Below are positions 1 to 11,732 of a stretch of 64,000 bases of DNA, in pieces. A program made the translations under genes and the position numbers. Numbering within the stretch: the first letter of the stretch is position 1; each line of letters starts with the position of its first letter. The notes beneath the pieces are model-generated. The model ran no database searches, had not been told where the DNA came from, and saw nothing but the letters and a program-made list of their open reading frames with translations. The DNA comes from Triticum aestivum (lineage: Eukaryota; Streptophyta; Magnoliopsida; Poales; Poaceae): assembly GCF_018294505.1 (NCBI RefSeq), contig NC_057813.1, forward strand, positions 313,982,900 to 314,046,899, in the 5' to 3' direction.

Positions 1-147
1 CTCATAATGTTCTGAGACATTTTCCAATTATACCAAGATTGCAGAGGTTGTTTCATGATGTTGAAAGAAGAGAGGATGTACTATGGCATTCTAGGAACTA
101 GGAGTACAGAGATCAGCATGTAATGCGCCATCCATCTCATGGTAGTG
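1..147 (+). pseudogene. CACTA Tnp2-type transposase, 5' piece
   Basis: The frame read through codon 138-140 gives VMRHPSHGS, which continues after the retrotransposon as EWKSF..KHKKFA.DPRN.RLGLA, the conserved N-terminal part of the Tnp2 (Transposase_21) domain of plant CACTA elements. An in-frame TAG lies at 99-101, so the gene was already decayed. The window begins inside the gene and its start is not visible. The piece is separated from its remainder (4862 onward) by the LTR element at 148-4856. The flanking pentamer TAGTG occurs once in the reading frame and is duplicated by the insertion. Confidence 0.8.
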
Positions 148-1126
148 TGATGAGGACATGACTACCTTGGATACGACCAAAAATATTGCATACATGCATA
201 TTTGTCAGGTGATTTCTAGTGCAAACTATTCAATAATCTATTTATGTTATCCAGAACAAAAATACTTCACACACTTTTGTGTTTTGTATAATTGCAGGTG
301 TATGGGACATTTGTACAATTCACATATGAAGATAAGGGAGAAAGAGATGTTTACTTGTTGCTCAAAAAGTTCTCTCACGTCACTTTTGGGCCAAGAGAAG
401 ATAGAGTCCAACTCTCTCAAGTTCTGGATTCAGTTTCGGACTGCACGGACATACCTGACTCAAAACGTCAACAACTTTTTCATACGGACTCCGAATTGGG
501 TGATTTTTTTGTTGGAAAGTAGATTTCGTGCTCTTTCCAACCCAACTGGATTCACCTCAAAATTCGTTCGGAGCGTTGAGTTATGGACAAAACAATCTGA
601 TGTTGCAGCAGAATCCGAGTCAAACTACAAGTCCAAAGGTGTTACGTCACCTCCACTTGGGCCCATTGGCCTTGTACGACCTAGGGTTAGTTTTAGGCTG
701 CCTTGGGACGTCCTCCCACCTCCTTAGCCGCCACCCCTTGCTCCTATATAAGTACATCCATCTAGTACCTTTTCCCTTGGGATTTGTTTAGTTAAAAGTT
801 AGCCAACGCAACTTCGTATACTTCGTTTGTGTCCAACGACCAGACCAAGACCGCTTTCGGATCCCCACCTTTATCAATACTTCATACATATTCGCAATAT
901 TCAGATTGTTTTTATCATATTCTTGCTCATTCTTCGATTGCTTGCAGGAATAGACCTTCGTGGTCAGGTTGATCATGCTCCGGCGTGGTCAATAACCTCA
1001 GGAGATTGGTTTAGCGATTGCTAAGGCGCAACATCGTGCACGTTTGTAGTCGGATCGTCAAAGTCGTCTCCACCAAATCGATAGTTATCATCTCATCGAA
1101 AGATCGGGACACCCCGCCTCTATCCA
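148..1126 (+). repeat. 5' LTR of the gag-only element
   Basis: This copy aligns almost end to end with 3875-4856 and 50548-51525. The 3' end is slightly uncertain: this copy reads CTCTATCCA directly before the primer binding site, whereas the other two read CTCTATCA. Short ORFs inside are conserved only because the copies are closely related. Confidence 0.88.
744..752 (+). promoter_or_regulatory. TATA box in 5' LTR
   Basis: CTATATAAG lies about 600 bp into the LTR. The same motif is at 4475-4483 and 51144-51152 in the other two LTR copies. Position and conservation fit the retrotransposon promoter, with transcription starting about 30 bp downstream. Confidence 0.6.
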
Positions 1127-1127
1127 G

Positions 1128-1139
1128 TGGTATCAGTTT
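1128..1139 (+). other. Primer binding site (tRNA-Met type)
   Basis: TGGTATCAG directly after the 5' LTR matches the first nine bases of the common initiator-tRNA-Met primer site TGGTATCAGAGC. The last bases differ, which suggests mutation. Confidence 0.7.
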
Positions 1140-2463
1140 TCAGGTTGCTCGGTGAGAATTTCCAGTTTTCCCTAGATTAGATTTATTTTCTTACCTATTA
1201 TCCAAGAAAAAACCACAAAAAAAGTTAGATCTATTCATCCTTTGTCCAAGCCAGTCCGAGCCTATGCAATTTTCTTTTCATTGTTTGCATTATTGAATTA
1301 TCGGTTGCATCGTTGTGTCGAGTTGCTGGTCTTAGTGTCTAGTTCCTTTAGAGTTTCGAGTTCTATTCACATTAGTAACGCCGCAGCTGCATCATTATCC
1401 TTTCCGTTGTCCACCACTCATCCATCAATTTCCACCACGTGCTACCCTACGTTCTTTGTCATAATCATAGTTGAGATCGTTCACATCTTCGCTTGATCCA
1501 ATCTGCATCTTATCTAGTTTGTTTTGGAAAGAGGGAGAGAAAAAAAAGACAGAGAAAAAAAGTAAAAAAAAAGATAGAGAAAAAAAGAGAGAAAGAAAAA
1601 AAAGTTTGAGGAAAAAAAAGAGAAAAAAAATTCGGATCTATCTAGACTCAATCTCGTAGTTGAATTCGGACTGGAATCTGTTTTGTGCACCGCTCAGTAA
1701 AACATGCATAACTTCCTCATATGAAGTCCGTTTTGCCTCCACAAGTACTCAAATTAAAGCTAGCGACTAGACGCATCTGAATAGTTGCAAAAGCAAGTGC
1801 AATATTTGACTTCTTAAAATCATCTTCTAAATAGGTCTTTTTTCCCTCCGAAGTTCGCTCATACAGTTTGTTCCAGTTTTTCAGGCCAGCTTTAGAATTC
1901 TTTGACTCCTCATATCAATTCGGAATTGAGTGATTCTTTTTGCATGGGAAAGATTGAGTTAGTAGCCAACTTTTCAAGAGGAATGTTGGAGAGAGAGTTG
2001 TTATATATCCTGCTTGGCAGTTGTTATTCATCATTATCTTTACTGCCGTTGTGATCTTCACTTATATCTTGCTGTCCAGAGCTACTTATCCTTCATTGAT
2101 GCTAGTTGTGCTATGCTGTGACCTAATTAGTGTTCTAGGCTCGCGTCTCTAGTTCGTTCTAGCCTAGAACCAGCACAGTACCGTTGTTGAGCGTTTATTC
2201 AACATTACATCTTTGAATTGATTATTGCTAATCTTTTGTTACCATATATAGCCAACCCAGCTCCACATATTTCTACACTGTATATATGTACGTTCCTCTG
2301 GCAATCGCTTTACACAATCTTCGGAGTTATTTGACACTGCTGGCTGCCTGTCACCACCTGTCGCATGGTAAGAACTTGTAAGATATTGATATTTGCTTTA
2401 CTATGAGCACTTTACAACCACATCCTAGTAGTTCATAGGAATATTATTCTCAAATTTTGTTTC
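1140..2463 (+). other. Untranslated leader of the gag-only element
   Basis: No convincing coding sequence is present. The stretch 1528-1630 is an almost pure A/G purine tract (runs of A broken by GAGA and AAAG). The rest is AT-rich leader sequence. Confidence 0.6.
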
Positions 2464-3056
2464 TTGTTTCTACTAATCATGACAGGTTCTGGAGATAGAA
2501 GTTCTTGGACGACGAACACATCTTCACCATCACGAGAGTTGGGACAACACACACAAGCACATCGCCAGGTTATCTCTTTACCGTCATTTGAGGGTAGATT
2601 TAATCCTGCTATTTATCTATCTTGGGAGCCTGAAGTAGAACAAGTTTTAGTCACCATGACTTTTCTGAACTTGAGCGAGTACGAGCTGCCACTAGAGCAT
2701 TTACCGGTTTTGCTTCTGTTTGGTGGAGTATGCATTGTAAGAAAAACATTGATAACCAACCCACAACTTGGAAAGATTTGAAACATGTAATGAGACAACA
2801 ATTTTTCCCTCCTTACTATCATCGTGAATTTCTTCACAAATTGGAACAATTTAAACAAGGCAATAACATTGTTCATGCTTACTACCAAGAGTTCAAATCT
2901 TATATGCATCATTGTGACATAGAAGAATCTGAGGATGATACAATGAATAGATTTTTTGGTGGTTTGAACCATGATATTCAGGCAATATTTAGGTATATTC
3001 CTCGTTGCATTACTGGTATGTATGTTCGTGCTTGTACCTTTGAGAGACAGTTATAG
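2464..3056 (+). pseudogene. Gypsy-type gag (Retrotrans_gag), frameshifted
   Basis: The N-terminal part (LPSFEGRFNPAIYLSWE, 2580 onward) and the core (WWSMHCKKN, TWKDLKHVMRQQFFPPYY, LEQFKQG, YYQEFKSYM, MNRFFGGLN) are the familiar blocks of a Gypsy Retrotrans_gag domain. They lie in two reading frames, so there is a frameshift near 2690. The core ends in a stop after ERQL at 3054-3056. Family members normally continue into a zinc knuckle and protease, which are absent. The product would be a capsid-like structural protein of the retrotransposon particle. Confidence 0.75.
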
Positions 3057-3329
3057 GAGGATGCATTGGGGGACTACAACAACTACTATTCCAATTCATG
3101 CTCACTACCATCGGTTGATTCCTCCACCGTTGCACCTACTAGAGTAGCCACACCTCAGATTGTGAGTGCGACATCATCTCAAGTGTATGGTACATTGTCA
3201 TTGTCCATACCGACATTAGCTATGTCTTTGCGACAAGGTAACAGTAAAGGTATTGATGATATAACTTGACATGAGAATGATGCATCCCTAATTAACTTAA
3301 ATACATCTTGTGTTGAGTTACCTGTTGAT

Positions 3330-3874
3330 TTGAGCACGCCACCTATTTTAGAGAATCATGTTACTATCATGAATGCATCATGTGATCAAACAATTGAAAT
3401 ACCAACAATTTTGAGTGCACCCATTGAATTAACTATTGATGCAAAAGAACCAATGTTTAATCATTTTGATATGACCTCTAATCTTGGTGATGATTCTGTG
3501 TCCAATGATTTACTGCAAGTTTGCTTATTTAAGAATGTTGTAGCATGTAAATTTGATGCAAGTAAGGTTTATTCACCAATGTTGGGATGGTTTAATGATG
3601 AATATTGTCAATCTTTTGATAGGAATAAGAGCTTCACTTATATGTGCAAACTGAGTTGCAATATTTTCATGCCTTCTACTTATGATAATATTTTGGCTTT
3701 ATATTTTATGATCTATGAAAGTTACTCATGTATACATGTGTCATATGTGCAAAAATCAAGGGAAGTAAAAATGGATGACATTTACATATACAACATGTAT
3801 ACCTTGTCTCTTTTGTTAGCCACATTTCAGATTAAGCAACGCCGAGGACGGCTTTGTTTTCAGAAAGGGGAGGA
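3330..3874 (+). other. 3' internal region ORF (non-enzymatic)
   Basis: An open frame runs through the 3' interior and on into the LTR. It includes QIKQRRGRLCFQKGEDD just before the polypurine tract. I recognise the ending as a common feature of the 3' interior of grass Gypsy elements but can give no function. The frame continuing into the LTR is a by-product of position. Confidence 0.4.
3863..3874 (+). other. Polypurine tract
   Basis: GAAAGGGGAGGA lies directly before TGATGAGG, the first bases of the 3' LTR, where plus-strand synthesis primes. Confidence 0.75.
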
Positions 3875-4856
3875 TGATGAGGACATGAATACCTTGGATA
3901 CGACCAAAAATATTGCATGCATGCATATTTGTCAGGTGATTTCTAGTGCAAACTATTCAATAATCTATTTATGTTATCCAGAACAAAAATACTTCACACA
4001 CTTTTGTGTTTTGTATAATTGCAGGTGTATGGGACATTTGTACAATTCACATACGAAGATAAGGGAGAAAGAGATGTTTACTTGCTGCTCAAAAAGTTCT
4101 CTCATGTCACTTTTGGGCCAAGAGAAGATAGAGTCCAAGTCTCTCAAGTTCTGGATTCAGTTTCGGACTGCACAGACATACCTGACTCAAAACGTCAACA
4201 ACTTTTTCATACGGACTCCGAATTGGGTGATTCTTTTTTTTTGTTGGAAAGTAGATTTCGTGCTCTTTCCAACCCAATTGGATTCACCTCAAAATTCGTC
4301 CGGAGCATTGAGTTATGGATGAAACAATCTGATGCTGCAGCAAATCCGAGTCAAACTACAAGTCCAAAGGTGTTACGTCACCTCCACTTGGGCCCATTGG
4401 CCTTCTACGACCTAGGGTTAGTTTTAGGATGCCTTGGGACGTCCTCCCACCTCCTTGGCTGCCACCCCTTGCTTCTATATAAGTAGATCCATCTAGTAGC
4501 TTTTCCCTTGGGATTTGTTTAGTTAAAAGTTAGCCAACGCAACTTCGTGTACTTCGTTTGTGTCCAACGACCAGACCAAGACCGCTTTCGGATCCCCACT
4601 TTTATCAATACTTCATACATATTCGCAATATTCAGATTGCTTTTATCATATTCTTGCTCGTTCTTCGATTGCTTGCAGGAATAGACCTTCGTGGTCAGGT
4701 TGATCACGCACCGGCGTGGTCAATAACCTCAGGAGATTGGTTTAGCGATTGCTAAGGTGCAACATCGTGCATGTTTGTAGTCGGATCGTCAAAGTCGTCT
4801 CCACCAAATCGATAGTTATCATCTCATCGAAAGATCGGGACACCCCGCCTCTATCA
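3875..4856 (+). repeat. 3' LTR of the gag-only element
   Basis: Direct repeat of 148-1126, with TATA motif CTATATAAG at 4475-4483. It ends CTATCA and is followed by the target duplication TAGTG at 4857-4861. Confidence 0.9.
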
Positions 4857-4861
4857 TAGTG

Positions 4862-7396
4862 AGTGGAAAAGCTTCAATTATAAACACAAAAAGTTTGCTG
4901 CTGACCCGAGAAACATTAGACTTGGCTTAGCTTGAGATGGATTTAACCCATCTGGCCACCAGAGTGCCACATCTAGCATGTGGCCATTGCTTGTTATCCC
5001 TTACAACATGCCTCAAAATGTTTGCACCAAAGAATCAAACTACATGATGGCCTTGCTCATCCCAGGTCCAAAAAGTCATGGAAATGATTTTGATTTGTTC
5101 ATGGAGCCTCTTGTGGAGGAACTTCAACAGCTATGGAGAGGTGTTCTCACTCGAGACCTATATTGCAGCCCACCAGCTGATTTCTTTCTGCGTGCTGTTA
5201 TAATTTGGTGCATCCATGATTATCCGGCTTTGGGCACTATGTCAGGGAGAACGACACATGGTTACAATGCATGTGTTTGCTGTGACAGGAATCCGCTGTC
5301 ATACGCAATACTTAGCAAGATCTGTTACATTGGACACCACCATTTCCTTGCCAAGGACTAGACACATCCTAGAAAATACCGAAGACATGTGTTCAATGCA
5401 AAGCATGAAAACCGTGATGCACCAAAGAGGCTCACCACCCATGAGTTGCAAGTGGAATTAGAGAAGATCAGGCATATTACACCAGGAAACCATCCTAGTA
5501 ATGGTAGCGGGAAAAGGAAGCATGGCAGGGCAGAAAAGAGATTATTGTTTACCCGCAGGTCCACTTTGTGGGACTTAGAGTATCGGAAAGATTTGGATCT
5601 GTGGCATAATCTTGATGTGATGCACATCAAGAAAAATATACGTGACAACATTATCGGCACACTTCTTAATATTGAAGGCAAGATGAAAGATACCTTAAAA
5701 TCTAGGATTGATTTGACACACCTGGGTATCAGACAGGATTTGCAGGTGCAAGATGAAGGTAAACCACGGGATATGGCACCAGCTTTGTACGCCTTGGACA
5801 AGGTAAAAAGAAAAGAATTTTGTGAGGTCCTGTCACGTGTGAGATTCCCACATGGATTTGTTTCCAACCCTGAAAGGAGAGTCAGTGCAGATGGAAACAA
5901 GGTACAAGGGTTGAAAACTCATGACTGCCACATCCTACTTCAAAGGGTTTTACCTGTTATACTTAGAGGATTGGGCCACCCTGACTTATACGGAGCAGTT
6001 GCAGAGTTGGGACAATTCTTCAGGGAACTCTGCAGTAGAAATATCAGGATAGATGCTTTGGAGCATCTTAGAGATAGGATACCAACTACCCTATGCGACC
6101 TTGAGAAGATATATCCTCCAGCCTTCTTTGATGTGATGGTGCATTTGGCTATTCATCTACCTGATGAGGCACTACTTAGAGGTCCAGTACAGTATGGCTG
6201 GATGTACCCTATTGAAAGGTGGCTAGGCACTTTCAAGGGCTATGTTAGGAATAGAGCTAGACCCGAGGGTTCCATTACAGAGGCCTGCATTGCTACAGAA
6301 GCATTGCCATTCTGCTCAAAATACATTGAAACAGCTGATCAGCTTAGCAAAGAGGTGGGTGAAGACAATCCCGGGCTCAATGTTTTCGATTATTCTGTTC
6401 GACTTACAGGGAAGAGTCGACAAAGGACAAACCTAAAGATTTGGACAAAATGGTTTGGTATGTGTTGAATAACTGTCCTGAGATACTACCTTACATCAAG
6501 TAAGTGCAGTACTACAGCTTATACAACATAATCTACTAAACTTGCAGCACATTCTTATATATTTAAATGTTTGACGTGATCACTATGTTGTGCAGCATCT
6601 ACAAAAAGGAGTTACTGCCGCAAAATCCAAGAAACATTGACAAACTGGTCATGGCAGGATTTGCGAAATGGTTCAAGAGCCATGTAAGCTTTTGAGTTGC
6701 ACTATCAGTTTTTTTTAATATATTGAGTACATAAGATGATCAGCTTGTCTATTTTCTAACCATAGGTTAAGGAGATGCGGGAGGATGGGCAGGCAGTTGA
6801 TGATGCCCTTTACTCACTAGCAATGGGTCCTGATACTCGGGTAAGACATTATTAATCTTGCCTTGTTGGAGATGTGTGCTATAACACCCTTGCACGAGAC
6901 GAAGGCAGGAAGGCACAAAACAGTGCCATCATGAGCATGGATACATATGACAAAGAGACAACTGAAATGTATGCTAACATAATAGACATTGTTCAGTTGC
7001 ACTATATCTCCAGTTTCGAGGATCATCGGTGTGTGGTTCTGTTGTGCTGTCGTTGGTATAACCTATTTTCTAGGATTGCAAAACCCAGAGCTGATGATTA
7101 TTTCAAATCCATCAATGTCAAGGCGGCGTACCAGAACAACGAGCCTTTTATTTTGGCAAATCAAGCAACACATATAGTTTTCTTGGAAGACACATTTGCA
7201 CGTAGCGATGACTGGAGAGTATTGCATAGGTTTGAGCAGAGGAATTCGTTTAATGAAGTTGCACAACAAGATGATTCTTACACTGCTCCTGATGTACAAG
7301 ATAACACAGATGTTCCTAATATCTTTGAGAACCATCACGTCAATGACGTCGGTGAAAAGATTGCCTGTCATGCTGTGGACATACAAGAGTTGATCA
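4862..7396 (+). pseudogene. CACTA Tnp2-type transposase, main part
   Basis: The Transposase_21 core is clear: SMWPLLVIPYN, MMALLIPGPKSHGNDFD, PLVEELQQLW, YPALGTMSG and YNACVCCD at 4975-5290. It is followed by a DUF4218-like part (RVLPVILRG, ELGQFFRELC, MVHLAIHLPDEALLRGPVQYGWMYPIERWLG.FKGYVRNRA, 5930-6260) and a DUF4216-like C-terminus (6874-7340). Exon-like blocks with consensus borders are 6598-6684 and 6766-6840 (acceptor AG at 6764-6765, donor GTAAGA at 6841). In-frame stops TGA 4933-4935 and TAG 5359-5361 make it a pseudogene. The protein would cut and move CACTA ends in trans. The right limit is uncertain because the frame runs on into an unrelated gene. No terminal repeat for this element is in the window. 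Confidence 0.85.
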
Positions 7397-7516
7397 AGAG
7401 GGACCCCCACTTTCCTCCCCACATCTTCATATCTCCTCAGCCTTCCAATCTCCCAAGCTCTTCTGTGCTTGCAAAGTCTCCATCTTTCTCACCACCGCCA
7501 CCACCTACTCCGATCA

Positions 7517-10500
7517 TGGTTGGAGTTGGCTCCAAGGCCAAGTGGGAGGCCTCCTCCGTGACGGAAGAGAACATAGCAGATCTCTGGAGTGCGGGGTACC
7601 TCGCTACCGACATCAAGCACCCGCTTCCCTCTGAAGGTCAAGTACTTCCCACTCTGGAGCAAGGTGAATGGGTTGTCTTCTTCCCCCATTTCCTTAGAGG
7701 GTTAGGTTTCCCGCTCCACCCATTCGTTCGCGGACTCATGTACTACTATGGGCTAGATTTCCACGATCTAGCCTCAAACTCATTTCTCCACATATTGGCG
7801 TTCATAGTCGTGTGTGAGGCCCTCCTCCGCGTCCGGCCACACTTCGGCTTATGGCTAAAGGTCTTCAATGTGAAGCCGAAGGTGGTCAATGGGCAGCACA
7901 CGGACTGTGGCGGGGCTATGATTAGCAAGCTGTCGAACACCACTTGGCCCAAGGGGCCCTTCGTGGAGACCGTGAAGATCTGGCAACATGAGTGGTTCTA
8001 CATCACTGAGCCATGCCGCCCCAACTGGGCGGCCATTCCGCAGTTCAGATCCGGACCCCCCATAAGGCTCACTTCTTGGAATGGGAAGGGCATCGACTGG
8101 GGGGTCCCAGACGGAGGTGCTGGAGCTACAAACGCGCATCACCGGCGTGTTGGGAAAGAACATTGGTCTAATCAACGTGATACAGATCATGCTTTTCCGC
8201 CCCATTATCCCCTGCCAGCGTCGGGCTTCCCCTATGTGGGAATTCAAGCCGGAGGATCCGTGGATGCTACAACACTTCTTTGGCACTATGCACGAAGGGA
8301 TGTGGAAGCTGCTTTTAAGGCGCAGACGAGCAGCTAGCCCATGGAGACCTAAGACATGGGTATCAGTGTCGCATATCCGGCCTCTCCAGTAAGTGTTCGG
8401 TTCCACCGAAGGCATATCTAGTCACATGTTTACACACATATTCGGTCTATGCCGAACTCGTCAACCCGTCTCTTGTTGCAGGGTTGGACCAAGAAGTCGG
8501 AGCGGATCATGTGCCTGGCTCCGTTGCCTGAAAACCTAGTTACTCCTCAGCTGGAGAAGCTGCTGGTTCCGGCGCCTTATCAGCCGCCGGAGAAGAAGGC
8601 CAAGAAGAAGAGCAAGGGTCCCAAGCACGGGCCCCGCTCCAAGGGCCCTCCGGCTATAGTGTCTAGAGAGGTCGAGCATGTCTCCTCTCGTGAGGAAGAT
8701 TAGGACGAAGAAGAGGAGGAGCAAGATGATGAGGAGGTGGAGAGCGACTCCCCCTCAGGACAAGGAGGGGGAAAAGGACGACCCCTGAGGACTTAGAGGG
8801 GGTGACGTCGAAGAAAGGGCGAGTGGTCCTCTCGGATAGTTCAGACATAGAGTCTGAACACAGTCCGGGGCAGTCCCAAAGGGAGAAGCCCCTGGCTGAG
8901 ACGTAAGTTTTAGAAATTCACTCGTTCAATTATTTTAATCTGACTTTGTTGTGCTCATCCTAATTTATACTTTCAGCCCTCCGTGCGAGATCCCGATCCC
9001 CTCTTGTTCAACGGGAACTCTTTAGCCACTGGGGAGGCGGAGAGTGACGGCCCATCTCGCGCCCTCCCCCCCACCCCCACCATGGAGGACACCGAGGTGT
9101 CGTCCCAAAGGCCATCTCCTGGTCGGGGAGGGGTGGATGAGACCGTCCGGATGTCGCCCGAGGACAACACCTCAGGTGTTGCAGAGCGGGGCACAGCGAT
9201 CCCCATAGCCATCAAAGGTGAAGGACTTCAGCAGTCCGCTCCCTCGCCGAACACCATCCCGGAGACCAGTACGGCACCGTGTTTGGATCAACATCTCCCT
9301 TTGAAGGAGGGCGGGGCAGCAAGAGCTCTGTCGGTGGCCTCTGCCAATCTGGAGGCTGCTAACAGTATGCGGGAGGCACCGGGACATGCCACCGTTGTAG
9401 AAGAACACCACACCCTTATGGGTGAGGCTATGGAAAAGGTTCAGTCCGCAAAGAGCGGGCTGACTGAAGCCTTCCACAGCCTGCTAGCAGCCTTTGAGGT
9501 AGGCAACGCAATATGTTTCATAAGTATTCTATGTATGTACGTGTGAGGCGAAGCCCATATGTAGACAGTAGCCCCTAAGGCTCTATCCAAATTAAGACAA
9601 TCCGAACAGAGGATCATTAATAAGTATGGCATGCACCGTTTTTTATGTCTGATAGGTTTCGAAGCTGGCAGCTACTGCCCAGGCCGCTGAAATTGCTGAG
9701 GTCAATCGAAAGCTCTGACTATCTGATGAGGAACTCGACCATACCAATAAACAGTTCAAAGAAACCCAAGGTGTGCAGTGTGTCAGCATATCCAGAAATT
9801 ATGTCTATGTGTAGTCGGTTTGAAATAGACTAAGGATGTTATGAATATACTCGTAGTTGGCACAGCCGAGGTCGAGTCCCTCAAGGGCGCCCTTGCCAAA
9901 GCCAAGAAGGAGGCAAAGGCGAACAAGGTGCCCGCGGACAAGGCGGCCAAGGCTCTGGAGGAAGAGCGAACCGCCCGCCGAAAACAAGAGGCGCGAGTGG
10001 AGGAAATAGAGCAGGAGCTCAAGGATGCCATCGCAACGTGTGAGTCCTTGGAGCAGAAGAGTTCGGAGCAGGCCTCCGAACTCACCAAAGCTCTCGAGAG
10101 TCTGAAGGAGGCCCGAGTTGATGCCCAGGGCACTCGCCAGGAGATATAAGAGGCGAAGCAGATTGCGGCTAGTAAGGCCTTTATCATGCAGAGTAGATAT
10201 AGTAGTAAGAGGTATATTTTACTGACCAGAGTTTGGAGTTCTCCAGGCGCCTTTGCTGATCTACCGAGGAGCATTTCGGAAGCCACCGCATTCTTTCGAG
10301 CCGAAGAGGTGAGCTCGATGGAGAAGTTATTATGGTCGTAGTACCTTGCGCCAGAAGTTCCCGTGGCCCTGAGCGACCAGCTGAAGCAGCTGTTCGAGCT
10401 GCATAGGGTGGCCAGACTGGCCATGAAGGATGTTATAGTCCACTTGTGGCCATCCGATCCTATCCCGAATAGTCACTTCAGACTCGTGCAGCCGCTAGTG

Positions 10501-10740
10501 GAGGCGCTTCCTTGGATTGATGCCCTCAAGCGGTCGTCCTATATTGAGGGTGCTCGGATGGCCTTTGCCCGTGTCAAGGTGTAGTGGGCAAAGATGAAGG
10601 CCGTCGACATTGCTACCGTAGGGCTGTCTAAAGACCGGCGGCCAGAGAATTACTTTGACGAGGTCCTCGAGGGAGCCCGCCTTGTGGAGGTGCAGTGTTC
10701 GAAGGATGTCATCTTTGAGTAGTTGAGTCCAGTTTGTAAG
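7517..10740 (+). pseudogene. Transposase_28-type antisense gene of the Gypsy element
   Basis: From ATG 7517 the product reads into TEENIADLWSAGYLATDI, FFPHFLRGLGFPLHPFVRG, NSFLHILAFIVVCEALL and HFGLWLKVFNVKPK, the 'putative gypsy type transposon' (PF04195) domain at residues 10-200. Plausible exons are 7517-8388, 8482-8902, 8977-9498, 9656-9770 and 9866 onward, each with GT/AG borders. A Lys/Glu/Ala-rich coiled coil follows at 9870-10150. The final part, ending DVIFE before TAG near 10722, has an in-frame TAG at 10582-10584. Further in-frame stops at 8701-8703 and 10147-10149 show decay. The role of this protein family is unknown; it is not a proven transposase despite the domain name. Confidence 0.7.
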
Positions 10741-10824
10741 ACTCATGTAATGAACTTATTTTGTATGATATCAATGATTATAGTTTATCCTCCTATTTTG
10801 TTGTTCATATGTCTGAAAGTTTAC

Positions 10825-11727
10825 TGTCGAGGTTCTGGGAACAGGGGTCCCCAGACTTGCTTGCCTGCGGCCTGCGGCGTGGCTCAAGCAGTGGCCCGGT
10901 ACGGCTCGTCTTCATCAACCCAGGTTCAAGACCCTCGCGAGGGGCCGAGCCTCGTGGGGTGGACAATGTAAGGCTTCCTTAGGGGCGGCCTCACCAGGCA
11001 GGCTCGCGAGGAGGCGGAGAGATCAAGGCAAGGAGTACCTCATGAGGTGCTCGTGACGCAAGTCATGACGATCAAGACCAAGCGAGCGCCAGCCTGCGCA
11101 GTGTCCTCATGTCCTCTTTGGTGCAAAGGGGGCAAGCACAGGCGCGGAGTACCGAGGCATCAAGCAAAGGTTTCCATATTGGTGCAATGAGACCAAGACC
11201 AGTAGGACGGCAGGACAGAGATCACTGTGGAGCCCAGGACGGCGTCATCGCCAGTGCCTTTGGCAGTCGAAGACCACCTTTAGTCAGGATAGCTTGTACT
11301 AGCTATCCCCCCTTCAAAATGGATGTTCTTGGCTCCCTTCCCGCTCAATATTTGGGAAGAGGACCGGGGCCTCTATATATAGAGATAGCCACCACGGTAG
11401 AAGGCATCTAGGTCTCACCTAGAGCCAACAGAGACGGAGCACTTCCTCTCCAAGCACACCACCACAAGAACACCCCTCGCGAGGTTGTTCTTCCTCTGTA
11501 CTATTCATCATCAGCCCCAGAGGAAAACCACCACACCACACACTGGATTAGGGTATTACACCACAACGGTGACTCGAACCAGTATAAACCTCGTGTCCCT
11601 TGTGTTGTTCATCGTGCTAGCTTAGATTCGCGGCGAGGTTTTGGGGTGTGGGTCGGTAGGGAGAAGATCTTCGTGCACATCCCAGAGTTTGAACCTTAAG
11701 GGTTTTGCCAGAACTCAATATCCGACA
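10825..11727 (+). mobile_element. Solo LTR of a Gypsy family
   Basis: The 903-bp sequence begins TGTCGAGGTTCTGGGAAC and ends ATATCCGACA. It matches the complete 5' LTR at 58861-59767 along its whole length. The target duplication TTTAC is perfect (10820-10824 and 11728-11732). There is no internal sequence, so it is the product of unequal recombination between two LTRs. It sits in the antisense-gene end of the minus-strand Gypsy element. Several TCGCGAG palindromes occur in the first third. Confidence 0.9.
11373..11381 (+). promoter_or_regulatory. TATA box in solo LTR
   Basis: CTATATATA stands in the same place as TATAAATA at 59410-59417 in the related complete LTR. Confidence 0.55.
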
Positions 11728-11732
11728 TTTAC

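Larger units (their letters stand above)
148..4856 (+). mobile_element. Gypsy-like LTR retrotransposon, gag only (non-autonomous)
   Basis: Two direct repeats of about 980 bp (148-1126 and 3875-4856) begin TGATGAGG and end near CTATCA. They flank a 2.75-kb interior with a methionyl-tRNA-type primer binding site, a gag remnant and a polypurine tract. The 5-bp target duplication TAGTG is at 143-147 and 4857-4861. The target is the Tnp2 reading frame, which resumes exactly after the element. No protease, RT or integrase is visible, so the element must depend on enzymes from another. By eye the LTRs differ by a few percent, which suggests a moderately old insertion. A solo LTR of the same family is at 50548-51525. 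Confidence 0.9.

Noticed and set aside
158..727. 189-codon ORF inside the LTR, with relatives in the other two LTR copies
   Set aside because: Conservation follows from recent common origin of the LTRs. Lengths and frames differ between copies and it overlaps the promoter region.
1242..1659. ORFs in the leader of the gag-only element
   Set aside because: Low-complexity (Lys/Glu from a purine tract) or hydrophobic T-rich translation, with no gag features.
5358..5900. 180-codon ORF antisense to the Tnp2 transposase
   Set aside because: Shadow of the real Tnp2 frame; no independent motif.
9783..10424. 213-codon minus-strand ORF with Ser/Ala-rich product
   Set aside because: Antisense shadow of the coiled-coil part of the Transposase_28 gene.
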